From contig OZ038469.1 in NCBI GenBank assembly GCA_964036295.1, positions 12,457,591 through 12,521,590 of the forward strand: a stretch of 64,000 nucleotides of DNA, written 5' to 3'. Below, one piece after another: positions 34,439-47,000 of this stretch. The stretch comes from Plumapathes pennacea (Eukaryota; Cnidaria; Anthozoa; Antipatharia; Myriopathidae). The first letter of the stretch is position 1. The number at the start of each line of letters is the position of its first letter. A program made the position numbers and the translations under genes. The notes under the pieces were generated by a model. That model saw only the letters and a list, made by a program, of their open reading frames with translations. It did no database searches and was not told the DNA's origin.

Positions 34439-37400
34439 GCATGACGGTGAACGGCCTCACTAACCTCAATCTGCAGGTTTTGGAGAAGAGATTTCAGCTG
34501 AGCGGCAAGGACATTGGCTTCATTGCCGCGTCTAATGACATCTCGGGCATCGTTCTCATTTGTTTTGTCAGTTTCTACGGAACGTACGGCAACAAACCGA
34601 AATGGCTGAGCTTTGGATCTTTAATGACTGGTACGTCAAGCCTGTATTAAGCGGACACCTTTGGGAATTGTGAAGTGTCCGCTAAATACAGGTAAAGTTT
34701 GCGGTATCTTGCTGGGGAGTAGATTTCCGGGCCTTGGACAACTGTCTGCTTTTGTACAGTGCGTCCGCTGAATACAGGGCCACTTGTTTTTGTTAGCATT
34801 CCTTACACCTTGAACTTATAAAAGAAAGAAACACCAGAAAATCGCTAAATTTGGTCCCCAACACGAAAGAATGCCATCAATTAGGAGAAAAATAGGTGTA
34901 GCACTTTTAGATCAAAAAGAACTAATCTTCTACTCAAGCGATTCGAATGTCAAATTTAGCCCAATTTATTTTTGCACGCATCCTTCAGCCCTGGACCAAC
35001 AATGGTCGGGGGGGGGGGGGGGTGCCTTTTTGGCTAAAAAGGTCAGCCAAAGTACCATGATCAGGGTGTCTTAAAGACTTTTGTCCAGGACTGTAGATGT
35101 AGATTGAATTGGCTGAGAGAGCCCCTTTAGAGAGCAAGTAATTATATTTTTTTATTCTTTGATACAAGAAGCAAATCTCGGGTTCAAAATAACAAACCGA
35201 GCGTTCTTTTTGAATCACTTGTAAAAGCAAAACCAAAGTTATAACGTCATCAACACGGAGGATGAAAGAAACCAAAAGCCAAAGTAATCATATCTTGGTT
35301 TTGCCGGCTTTGAAAAAGAAAGCATTTGTTTTTGCATGAGAAGAGATCGCAATTGTCTTTGCTTTTGTTCCTAATTAACTAAGATTGTTTCCAAAGTTGT
35401 TAGACCAATCTGATTTCGACAGTCGTCCGAACTAAGCTATTTCCGAGATGCCTTTGTTTCAAACCGAGATGTAGTGTACAACCTCGTTTAGAAACAGAGG
35501 CAACAGCATGTCAGAAATAGTCTATTGACGGCTCCATAAACAAATTCACTTTGAATTTTGGTCCCCAATACTTGTTGTCTAATTATTTATTCATTTATTT
35601 ATTTATTATTTTATTTGTAGGTCTCGGGTGCTTTCTCTTTACTCTGCCTCACATTTTGATTGACCGATACGAACCGGAAGTTGGCGCTACAGCGAACTCG
35701 AAGGCTGCCGACGTTTGCAACCCAAACAGCACTCAAAATGAGACCCAGGCCCAGGCCCAGGCGTGTTTCTCTGGCTACACAGGGGACTGGCACTACTTGT
35801 TCATCTTCAGCGTGGCGCAGATAATCATGGGAGCGGGTACAACGCCGCTGTACGCTTTAGGGCCCGCGTACCTGGATGAGAATGTTTCCCCAAAGTCGGC
35901 ACCAGTCTACCTGGGCCTCTTTTATTGCACTGTTTTTGTTGGGCCAGGAATTGGCTACATGCTTGGAGGAACGATTTTGGAAATATGGGTGGATATTGAA
36001 ATGGTGAGAATTATCTTTTTCAGTTCTTCAGTGTGTCGATAATGCTTTAGAAAGTCTACTCCTTCTCAGTGTGGTAGGATGGGCGGAATGAGAGATAAAG
36101 GAGCAAGTTCTCCTTTTTGTTTTTTATTATTATCAATTAAATTGTAAGGCATGGAGAATATTAGCTTTGCTTTGGGGTTATTAATCTCATATTCCGGCAG
36201 TGTTGCCGATTTACCTTTCCATCAAAGGGGACGCCGCGGTTAAGTCGTCAGCAGCTACAGTAACAAGCGAACTTCTCTGCGCTGTCATACGCAGACCTGA
36301 AAACTTGAGTGTATCCACTCCGCCCCCCTCTCCCTCCAAGTGCCTATGCTGCAACAGTATTTTCGCAACCCCGCAGGGGGTACACACTTCTTTTCTAAAT
36401 ATAATGACGTATGTTCCTCTTTCACGCTGTAAGCCTGAAGGCCTAGGTCTCACGCCCAAAGACCCCCGTTGGATCGGGGCCTGGTGGATAGGTTATCTGA
36501 TTGGTGGGTTGGTTTTAACCCTCAACTCGCTCTTCTTGCTGGGATTTCCTTACGAGCTTCCTGGTTCAAAGGAATTGAGAGACAAAGCCATCAGTGAAGG
36601 GAATCTACCCAAACGAGATGAAACCATCAAAGGAAACTTCAAAGACATCGCTCCAGCAACCATTCGGTTGTTTAAGAATCCTACGTATGTCTTCAACACA
36701 GTCGGTGTGACAGCCCAATCGTTATTCGGGGGAGGTTTCTTGCCTTTTCTGCCAAAGTTTACGCAGATGAAATACGCGGTGAACCCTAAAGCGCTGGGCT
36801 TTAAATTAGGCCTAGTGACTTTAGTAGGAGGGGGAGGTGAGTGAGGGTACCTGATACAACAGACGGCCGACTTACGTTTGATTATTTTAACACTGATTTT
36901 TAAATTAGCAAACTGTGATCTATAACAGAAAAACAGCCACTTACATCACAAAGATCCAAAGACATATGCAGGATATCCTCTAAAACATAGGATAAGAATG
37001 TTCTTTTTTAGACCCTGTTTACACGGAAGGGACACCCTCCTAGAAGGGTCACCCTTCTCTATTGAAATTCCTTGTTCCGTTTACATGATAGTAATCCTAC
37101 AGTAATCCGTTTACATGATAGTAATCGTTGCGTTGAGTCTTTCTTCACAATAGAACTATCTCCTTGCTAGGGTAACCCTCCCAACAGGGACAACTTTTGG
37201 CAATGTAAACGCTCGAGGTAGGGTTACCCTCCAAGTGGGGGTTACTTTTAGCGGTGTCAGGTTACTATCTCAAATCTGGAGACCGCGCGAAGCCTCAAGC
37301 GCTTGGCATGTAAAGGGAGGCTATCTTCTGACCTTAGGAGGGTGTCCTTCCTACGAGTGTCATCATCCTTCCATGTAAACAGGGTCTTAATGCTGTAGAA

Positions 37401-40189
37401 TACAACTGTGGTGTTGCTACATACAATCAGACGTCTAATGTTGACATTAATCTTGCAGCGGGCACCTTTACTGGAGGACTTATTGTGCGCCGTTTCAATT
37501 TGAAAACGTCCTGCAAGAAGTCAGCTAAATATTGCTTCATCTTCGCTGTGGTGACCATTCCTCTATCCCTTCTATTTTTCGTTCCCGGATGTACTGAAGT
37601 ACCGCTTGCAGGGATTACGAAGTCGTATCACCACAGGTAGCCACTCACATTCCGGTGGTCCTATTTTGCTCACCACTCACTATACAAGGGCTACATGAGG
37701 GCGTCTGCATAACACTTAACAGTAAAAAATTCAGGCCATAACACTTAACAGTAAACCCCATCTAGGCCCCCACTATAGCTCACACCTTTTTCCGATACTG
37801 TTGATTTTTCTACCATGCTTTGTTCTGTTCTGCTCTTGGCTATGACACTACATTAAGTACCTCTTTTTACTCCCACAAATCAATCCTTCTTTCCTATTTT
37901 CTAGGAAACTTAATACTCCCACAATTCCTTCCTTCTTTCCTATTTTCTAGGAAACCTAATACTCCCACAATTCATTCCTTCTTTCCTATTTTCTAGGAAA
38001 CCTAATACTCCCACAATTCCTTCCTTCTTTCCTATTTTCTAGGAAACTTAACTCGATACTCAACTGCACGTCAGTTCAACACATAGTTCTGTAACATACG
38101 TTGTGCAGGAAGAGAAACGGTGCTTACACACGAAGTGAAATTGTAGCTCGAGTTATGTGGTAATTCTGACGAGCGCTGACCAACGGAAGTGACGTCAATA
38201 ACATTTCCGCGTTGTCCCTCGACGGTCTCTTTTTCTGTAGTTCGACAGACAACCCATCCCTGCTGTCAGCATGTAACGCAAACTGTAGCTGTTCTGCGGC
38301 GGGAATCAACCCTGTTTGCGGCGACGACCAACTCGTTTACTTCTCACCGTGTCACGCAGGGTGCAAACACAGCGAGGGTCAAAGAGTAAGTGAATGGTGG
38401 AGACTCCGGGAAAATTTGTAAACTCGGGGATACGAGTGGAATACAAATAATAGGAACTATTACAAACCAAGATATATATGGACACTCATGAAAAGAAAAG
38501 AAACCCAGGAGCGTGTGAACAGCAAACGATGGTTTAAATTGTTGATAAAATATGGATGACTGAGTTTAGAAAGGCAGATAGTGGCTTCTTGATGATTACC
38601 TCCGGACTATCTTCCCATGGTTTGCCTTTTTTTTCCTCCGCAGTCACTTACAAACTGCGCTTGTGTTCTCCCTTCAAGAAACGCCACGAGAAGTGGGGCT
38701 GAGCGAGGATACTGTGACAGGGGTCCCGGATGTCAGAACGTTTATGGGTTTTTAGTTATGATGGTTGTGGCCCTGATAACAGTAGTTCTGGCCGCTATTC
38801 CAAACAAAACCGTCTGCCTGAGGTAAGCATTTGCTCTTACAAAGAGCCAACGCTCGAAATGTCGGCCAGGAGAACTTCGTTAAGCATATTAATTTTGTGG
38901 GCATATCACGCCTGTCCTGCAATACAAACATCACCTGACCAACAATATGGTGTTCCTTCGTGCAAGTACCCTGGTTCCCAGGGCTTCTCTCGCTCTCGGT
39001 CGGAGGACTAAGGCCGAGGACAGATTTGGGGACTAGGGCAATGAGGCCTTGTTGTCGAAGTTTTTGAAAATTAACAGGATGATATAGCGTGAAAGAGCAC
39101 TTCAAAAATAATGAACGCTAAGTTGTAGAGGGAGGTTTTTTCACACGAAGTGATTAACAAGTATATCCTGTTGTAATGTTCTGCAAATAACTGGGGAGTT
39201 AAATAGTAGGCGAGGTGTTTAAGATGTTAAGAAAGGTATGTTTTCATAGCTTGCCCGTGTTCCCTGTTCTTTTAAGTTTACAAACCTTATGTGCTTTGCA
39301 GATCGGTCCCAGACAATCAGCGAGCTTACGCCCTCGGTCTTCAGTTCATATTTCAGCGGTCACTGGGACTTCTCCCAGGCCCTCTCCTTTTTGGTGCGGT
39401 CTTTGACTGGAATTGTATTTTGTGGGGCGAGAGCTGTGGCATGCGGGGTAGCTGTCAGCTGCATGACGTATGGCTGTTGTCACTCAGCATGGCCATAATA
39501 AGACTGATCGTTAATGGTAATGTATCCATGGCAATCACCAGTAACATCTCCTGACAGCGTCACTGCTACTCTGAACCTGAGACTTTTGCGATGGTGTTTC
39601 TTGCACGGTTGATTAGTCTTTCGAAAGTAATCTCGTGATTGCTTTGATTTTGCGTTTGCTACGCCTTCGGATTGGTCCAAACGAGGTTCGGCTGCATTCT
39701 TGACCAACCAAGAGCAAACGCAAAACCTGATTGCGAGAAAGCAGGTGGCGATGGCGTTTCCTCCTACTTCTGATTTGTTTCTTCTTCAAATTAAAACCAA
39801 AAGCGAATTACCTTACCTTCTGATCGGTTAAATACGTTACTTACAGACTCTGCGACTGGCGGTGTAAATATTTCTTTGGACAGTCATCCGAAAATCGCTC
39901 GAAAACCAAATTAGTGCTTTTGGCATCTGGTTGGTTAAAAGCGTTTTCTCACAGTCGTTCAGGTCGTTGCGATTAGCCTTTTACTTTGGTTTTGGTTCCC
40001 GAAAGTGAATCAAAAAGCACTGAATCATTATTGTAACTGACACTTGCAGGACTGATGATACTCAGCAGCTTCCTCGCCTACTGGTATTGTAAACAGAGTT
40101 ACGAAGATCCCGTAGAAAACCAGGAGAACGGAGGGCAGAAAAACCAGTTTCATAGGCCAGGAATCTCCGAGCAAGAGGCAGTTATGTGA
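34439..40189 (+). CDS. SLCO: Organic anion transporter (OATP/SLCO family), 5' exon not found
   Basis: This is a plasma-membrane, sodium-independent transporter of large amphipathic organic anions. Exons: 34439-34630, 35621-36003, 36434-36836, 37459-37636, 38241-38385, 38644-38822, 39302-39516, 40050-40189 (stop TGA). They give 610 residues counted from Met 34441. The family signature D-x-RW-I-GAWW-x-G lies at 36461-36499. Exons 5 and 6 encode the Kazal-like extracellular loop with ten cysteines (CNANCSC, NPVCGD, SPCHAGC, NCACV, YCDRGPGC). Exon 7 carries the C-terminal OATP block (ALGLQFIFQRSLGLLPGPL and DWNCILWG). The first exon enters at MTVNGLTNLNLQVLEKRF in phase 1, so TM1 and the cytosolic N-terminus come from an upstream exon that I could not find. 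The predicted tail ends EQEAVM. The subfamily is not assigned. Confidence 0.9.
35437..35522. repeat. Short copy of the GGCCACTTCCG-type element (SLCO intron 1)
   Basis: CTATTTCCGAGATGCCTTTG opposite AGAAACAGAGGCAACAGCAT and CAGAAATAG. This compact hairpin-forming copy lies in the intron before the 35621 exon. Confidence 0.55.
37010..37387. mobile_element. 378-bp inverted-repeat element, AGACCCTGTTTAC ends (SLCO intron 3)
   Basis: Left end AGACCCTGTTTACACGGAAG and right end CTTCCATGTAAACAGGGTCT are inverses with one mismatch. The interior is CCCTCC-rich with repeated GGGTTACC motifs. A single end-like fragment, AGACCCTGTTTAC, also occurs near 8910. No coding potential. Confidence 0.75.
37870..38050 (+). 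repeat. 46-bp minisatellite, about four copies
   Basis: CTAGGAAAC recurs at 37901, 37947, 37993 and 38039, exactly 46 bp apart, each preceded by CCTTCTTTCCTATTTT. It lies in the SLCO intron before the Kazal-domain exon. Near-identical copies imply recent expansion. Confidence 0.93.
39520..40045. other. SLCO last intron, dispersed-repeat remnants only
   Basis: Contains several copies of a CAAAACCAAA/TTTGGTTTTG and CAGTCATCCGAAAA motif pair. The same motifs recur at 16600-16880, 35215-35420, 55210-55310 and 62385-62480. No exon is visible. Confidence 0.45.
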
Positions 40190-41029
40190 AAACGATTTTT
40201 CGTGTATCTTGAAAATGTTAAAGCTTCACGCACTCCTCAGTTACTTCACATAGTTTCACTTTTAAAATGTATTAGTGTTAAGGATCACCCTGGGCAACAC
40301 CCGGGGATCGCTCAAGTAAGACCACATTGTACAAGGACGTCCCATTAGACCTTTCATGTAAGCCCCAATATAATGACCACTAAATTGGAGCGTTCACGTA
40401 AGCCCCAACAAGAGAACATCCTCTAATGTTAGACCTAGTATAAGGTACGGATATAATCATTCAACCATAGGGATTTCTATTTATTCTTATTATATCGACA
40501 CGAGTGTTTTACTGGAAAATATACCGTGCGTAAAATCCATAGGAAACTACATCCGGGACCCGAGTGGCGTATTTTCCATATCCTCACTAGTGAAGATATC
40601 GTTGGCATCATTTCCCGCTTTTGCACGGTTGTTTGTGCAATTTCTCGCAAAACACTCGTGTCTAATATAATAAAAAGAAAATTACACGGCGGCTTGAAGA
40701 TATGGATTTTATTTTCTCGTGGTAAAAACAATATTTTACTCACTCGCGAAGCGCTCGTTCGTAAAATATTGTTTTTACCACTCGAAAATAAAATTCATGT
40801 CTTCGCGCCGCCGTGTAATATCCTCTAATTATTTTAAAAATCAGCAATTAAACGAAACATTCTTGGTTCTTACAGCGCTGGCACAACTCGGAGGGCCGGC
40901 AAAAGCGTTTTAAAGTCTAAAATCACTGAATATAGCTAATAAGTTCATCACGACAAACCTCATAAAGGTCTGAACGTCTACGACTAAAACTGGCATTGCC
41001 CTCGCCTTGTTTCTGTCGCTTTAAAACTT
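40190..41029. other. Convergent intergenic region, SLCO and hnRNP L 3' ends
   Basis: Both genes end toward this 840-bp stretch, so their 3' UTRs and polyadenylation sites should lie here and may overlap. AATAAA occurs on the minus strand at 40485-40480. Apart from the two foldbacks I see no gene. Confidence 0.6.
40497..40821. repeat. Two adjacent foldback repeats between SLCO and hnRNP L
   Basis: The first has ends GACACGAGTGTTTT (40497-40510) and its inverse AAAACACTCGTGTC (40649-40662). The second is a near-perfect hairpin at 40680-40821: ATTACACGGCGG and GTAAAAACAATATTTTAC mirrored around 40751. They fill most of the gap between the two convergent genes. Confidence 0.8.
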
Positions 41030-44000
41030 TCACGCCTCTGCTGACGGCATCGAGGAAAACGCCAATTTGATTGTGAAGATCGTGCGTGCTTCTGCAAATG
41101 AAAAGTACACGCAAGTAAAAAAATAAGATTTATACAGACCCATCGGACGCAGAGTAGACTGCGAGCTGTCCCTCCTTTTCCCTCTAAAGAGCGCCAAAGT
41201 AGCTAGCGTGAGCCCAGTCGCATGCGCGGAAAAGTATGGCGCACGGTATATGGGGTGAGTCAACTCGCCAACTCGCCCTATTTTCCGCGCGCCATACACT
41301 TCCGCGCTCGTGACTGGGCTTGCGCTAGCTACTTTGGCGCCCGCGTACACGATCTTGGAGAAAAAAGGAGGGGTTTCTCGCAGTCTAGACGAGTCGATAC
41401 TGACCTATCTTTCTAAGCTTTTTGAGAAAGCGAAATGCAATATTTCTCGACACACTATTTAAAATTTGTAAACTGTTCAGTACAGTTAAACTACAGTCTT
41501 GGACAAAATGTGCTGTTGAAACAAACTTCAAACTCGACAAACTGAACATGCTGAGGCCCGTTTGAAACGTCACGCCACTCCCGTGTCGATCGAATTCAGT
41601 TCAGCGACTAAAGTCGACCGTTGCACAGCAGTGACACGACGTTTGAAATATTTTGGTGTGGCAACTCAAATTAAATTTGACACGGCTGTTACGGAATAGA
41701 TTTTCATAAATATTATTGGTAGTTTTTGGGTTCGAAAAATATTTTAGTTTGCACTAGAGTTGTTGGGAGTGTGTAACTTCTTTGCACGAGTTGTGAATAA
41801 AACGGTGTTGGGCAAAAGACCAAGAGTCTCCGTTCTCTCAGCATTCCCGAAACCAGAGAAAGCGTTCACACACACACACAAAATGAAAAAAAACATAAAA
41901 ACTAAAAAAAAAAAAAATTACTAAATCAGTCAACAGGTAAATAGCCTGCGAATACAGCCTTGTCCTGTCGAGACAGCTGCCCGACCTAAGACGGCTGTAT
42001 CCGCAGGCTAAAGCAGGTAAATAAATAAACAAACAAACAACTGTTTTACAAAGAGTCGTGGAAACTCACCCAGACTCCCTGCACTTGATTCCAGTCTCTT
42101 ACCTGCGTTTCGCATCACATAGTGGTTGCACGCTACGAGAGCTTCAAGGGCCTGGGACGTAGAGCTCCATTCCAGTAAGCCAGCGGCATTTCGGGTGGCT
42201 AAAACCGAGCAGCAACAGAAAAACATGAGACATTAAAATCCTAACTTTATCAAACTCTGGGAACGAGGTTGTAACGTCAGAGAATGCATATCTAGTTGGA
42301 GGGGAAAATCAAAGCAACATCGCCGCTGAAAGGTCGCCCACTTCTTGTCAATCGATAGGTTTCGTCGCACTTGCTAGCTCGGGTATACTTTTCTACAATT
42401 TAATTCGATAATTGTTTGCAAAAGTTAGTTTGGGATGGGCATTGCTATATAACAATGAAACAATTTTTTCGAATATGTTTTAATAACAGTCATCGCGCTG
42501 TATTCTGTGCATTTGCGCAGCCCTACGCAGAGCGATCCCAAAAATGCGGAACAAGAATATAAAATGCGTACTTTACTTTACACAAAAAAAAGAGGATATC
42601 TATTTTGAAACAAAAACAGGGGGCGAGCGTAGCTAGCACTTTTCATGGTGTACATACGAACATAATTTTGTGCGAGCACCGAAGACGCGAGCCGCTTGGA
42701 AATCTTTAAATTCAGTGACCCGGAAATGCCTTCCCTACGTTTTTCAGAAGACCAAGTTCTCCATAAATCAAGACATACCAAAGCGCTGAATAGGCGTACA
42801 TGCTAAAATGGTCGCTACGTCCGCGGAAAAGTGCATCCACTTGTGTAATGTTCTGTATATTATTCATCGCGTTTGTCAACGTCAGGCCGTCAGATCAAGA
42901 GAAGCCGGATAAGCATTAAGCACAATTGTGAAACATTTAACGTAGAACATGATTAGCATGCGTCGCATCCGATCTACGCACCGGTTTGGATGCAACACAG
43001 GTTAGGCATGACAGAATCAATTTGTTTTCGGTTTGCGACCTTCCACTCGAAAGATCGATATGAATTTGGCTTACTCGTAAAACTAAAAAGCCTTTTTATC
43101 ATCCACGCTCATTCTTCATAAAAGACAATGAGAATTCGCATTACAGGATTAGAATTTCAGACTTACGGTTCGGGAAAACTTTTACAACAACAGGAGGTTC
43201 CACTCCGCATTCGCCGCAAACCTGCAAGGGTGCAACAAAAACGACTCACTTATCAAACGCATTGCAATCAGTGCTTCTTTCGGTACAAAGAGTCGGCCGG
43301 TTATCTAAAGCATAAGTCTGTCTCTCACCTCCTTCAATTTGTCAGCTGTAATGTCCGGTGGAGCGTTGAAAAAGTGGAGAACTTTAGTCGGGGAAAACAC
43401 ACCTGTGGCAGACGTTAAGGTCAAACAGTTCGTGTTGCGTGAAAATTACCATCACCAGCTTTGTCACCATCACTGGTCCTACTACTGACACGGTCATTAT
43501 AATCATCGTCACCACCATCATCATCACATTCACCGTCACCATCTTCAGTGACAACATCAACATTACGATCAATGACAATGTCATCATTAACATCTATGAC
43601 TTCACACACCATCGGTATCAATGACATGAACTTCATCATCATATTCACCATCAAGATCACAATCAGCATCCGACACCACGACGTCAACAACTCCAGCACA
43701 CTCACTATCGATGTCAACGACAACATCACCACTAATGAAACGGCGACAGCACAGCAGTGCAAGAATAAATAGGGACCTTAAAGCACGAGGACGTGAGAGG
43801 ACGACGGCAACGTCTGTGAAACAATAGAACTCATTGCAGAAGACAAAAGGTGCACGTGAATATGTGAAATTGACGTGATCTCGGGGTCGTCGTGCTCTCG
43901 CGTGCGACTTCAAATGCTTGCTTTTTAGGTTGTTTTCAGGACGTGGACGACATTTCGAGAAATTACGCCGTCGTTAAGGTGATGTTACACGAGACGATTT

Positions 44001-47000
44001 TTAACGACGATTTTTCGCCCAACACCTACAATTTTGTAGCTACCGCTTTGGCTTTTACTCTAAAAACATAGCGAACCTTCGCCAAAGGCAGAATTTTGTG
44101 CAAAGATTGCTATTCATTGATAGTTCGACGATTACTAGGCAAGAAGTATAGAAAAAAAAAAATGTTGCGCAAAAAATCGTCGTTAAAAATCGTCTCGTGT
44201 AACATCACCTTTAGTCTCAGTAAGAGACGCCTAAAGGCAATGGACCGTCGGCAAAAACGGAACTAATTAGGCAACCTAGAGAATAGCCAAAGTTACAAAG
44301 CATAAGAATATGGAAACAATATTTCCGGGTTTCTCGCGTTGCCGTCGCCGTCCTAGTTCTGCTTAAGGTCCCTAATATCAAATGAAAGATACGGTTCTTG
44401 CTGCTCTGTTCGGGAGTCCAGAAGCGCTGGTTTTTCGAATCCATGAAACTCTTGTACGAAGGGGTGCCGTCTGACAGACTGGGAACCATGGACGAGTCTA
44501 TCAAGTATTTCTGTTTGGAGTAACTGAAAAACAAACAAAAAAAAACTTTCTCAAACCCACGTTTCTTTTCCTTTGATTCGGGGTCACCAGAACTCAAGTT
44601 AAGCAACGAAACTTACGCAAAGTCCAGTTTGTTGTCGAACAACGTCACACCAGTCAAACACTGGATGACGGTGTTACAGGCCACGTGATCACTCAGTTCT
44701 GCCATCGCTGTTCCTGGTTTGTTCAGCAAGAACTTAATCTAACCAAACAAACAAATAAATAAATAAATAAATAAATAAACAGTGTTATTTAGGTCTGGTG
44801 CACAACAACAACCCTTATTAGCACTTTAGCACTCGCACATTACAATCAAAGTGCCGTTAAATATATCTACAGAAAAGAGCGCAGCTGCTTACTACGATGT
44901 CCAAGCACCACAAACATTATTTCCTTTTGCCGCTGACCCGACTTACCCGAAGCACGTTGCCATAGCAACACAGCATGTTAAACAGCCTGTCACAGTTCAT
45001 CTTGTTTGCATCCAGACCGTACACCATCAGCACAGACCCCCCGGCCACGGGTGCCGGTGGGCCGCGCATTTGAGTCCTGGGACCCATCATGTTCGGTCCC
45101 CCATAACCTCCTCGGAAATCCGGTGGATTCAGGAGGCCTGGTTTCTTTGGATAGCCTGGGGGAAACGAAACAAAACTTCATACAAGGGCACATACTGTAA
45201 AGAACTCGGGACAGCGCTTATCTCGAATGCCGTGTTGTAACTCAAGTTTCGATGTGTAAAATTCTCTTGACTTATCAAGAAAAAGTCTTCAGTTTATTCA
45301 CAAACAGCCAATAGGCCACTTCCGGCATGCGTGTTTCCTGTTTTAAAACGAGGTCTAGTGCGAATCATTTCTTGTGAAAATTAGCTTTCATTCTCATACA
45401 AATCAAACTCGTTTTCACAAGGTTTCGCACAAGGCCTCGGTTTGAAACAGAGGTAAAAAGCATCTCGGAAGTGGCGTATTGCACGAGGTGGTGTGTCGAT
45501 AAATGTTCGCTGGTGTGGCTTAAAATGTTTTTGCCGAAAGATTTGAACGAATTAAGCTTCGTGGACGTTTATGGCACGATGAACCTATCACAAACTGCAG
45601 TTTATACCTTTCACGCCACAGAGAATATGAGAAATAAGACTCTTTTTCCACCAAATAATTTGCTTTTACGGTAATGTTTTCTCTTCATCTGTGTTTGCTT
45701 GTGTGCACAACGAATACTGTACACGGCTCTGATTGTTACGTTATCTTCCAACGTTTCACGAAGCGTAACTGTGAGTTTTGGCTAATTCTATGGTGTACTT
45801 CTTGTGCTTGGCAGTGTGCAGATGTCACGAAGCGTTATGGAGGATTTGCACTACAACATAAGTTAGCAAATGAATGTTTGTAAGAGACATATTTACTTGA
45901 GGTTCAAAGTATCTTCACAAAGGTGTCTTGATGTTTCACGAAGTGTAGTAAATGATCAAAAGCTTGCTGGGTTAGACTGGTGTAGTGCTCTAATTTCCCA
46001 GAACTTGTCATTCGAACTAACGCATGTGCAAAAACTTAGCCACGGAGAAATGAAAATAGTAGGATAAACAAAAAATAATGATTGTCGCACCGGTTAAGGC
46101 GCAACCCTGGGTTTGAACATGAGTTGAGCTTTTGAAAAGGTGTGCCTTGGCATATAGTGTAGCGAAGTCCTATGTTAGGTGTAACGTACGTGTGTTAACT
46201 GAAAGTTCAACAATGACATGTAAAATGTGTTCAAACGAACTTGTTTGCGGCAAACCAAATGACCTGAGTGAAATAAGCTAGTGTGTGGTCTAGACTAACA
46301 AGAAACCACACAAAAAGAACGCAAACCAGTTGAATAAAGAAGGATCATGACAGAATCCTTCTTGGCAATACCTTTACTCAATTCTGACCGTCTCACAAAA
46401 GCGCTGAGCCCTCACGCTTACTCACACCTAACTAAAAACGAAACTGATATGTATGCGAAAGTTGAGAGCGCTGCAGTGAGGTGGGGGGCTTTGTTGTAAG
46501 CTGAGAAGAAATATGGTTAGTATTTCAACCTCTACCCGTTTTATAACACAAAGATGGTGTTACACTGGTCGATTTGCAACGATTTTTTGCGATGTTTGCA
46601 GTGCTGCAACGCGTTGCAAGTTTTTGAAAGCGATTCAAAAATTTGTAACACCGTTGCGTGAATTATACCAAATCGGCGTTGCAAATCGACCAGTGTAACA
46701 CCAGCATAAAGGCTGATTTACACGGCAAAGCAAGCGCAAGGGAATGGACATTTTTTTTTAGTTTCTCTGCGCTTCTGTTAGCGCGTGCTTCACAAATCTT
46801 ACCATGTAAACCGGTTGATTGCGCTTGCTTTACACAATGTGTACATTGTAAACCGGCCTTAAGGGCGTGTTTGATTGACCATATTCTAGAATAAGAATAT
46901 CTGGATTGGTGTGTAAAATTATGTTGGTTCAGAGATGAAGTGATTGCAGATGAACCAGATATAGTTTGAATTGTCATTGTGAAGGCATTCAAAACAATCA

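Noticed and set aside
43384-43762. Long overlapping frames rich in Val/Met or Ile/Thr around 43400-43760.
   Set aside because: They come from the CAT/ATC low-complexity tract, which is open in several frames on both strands.
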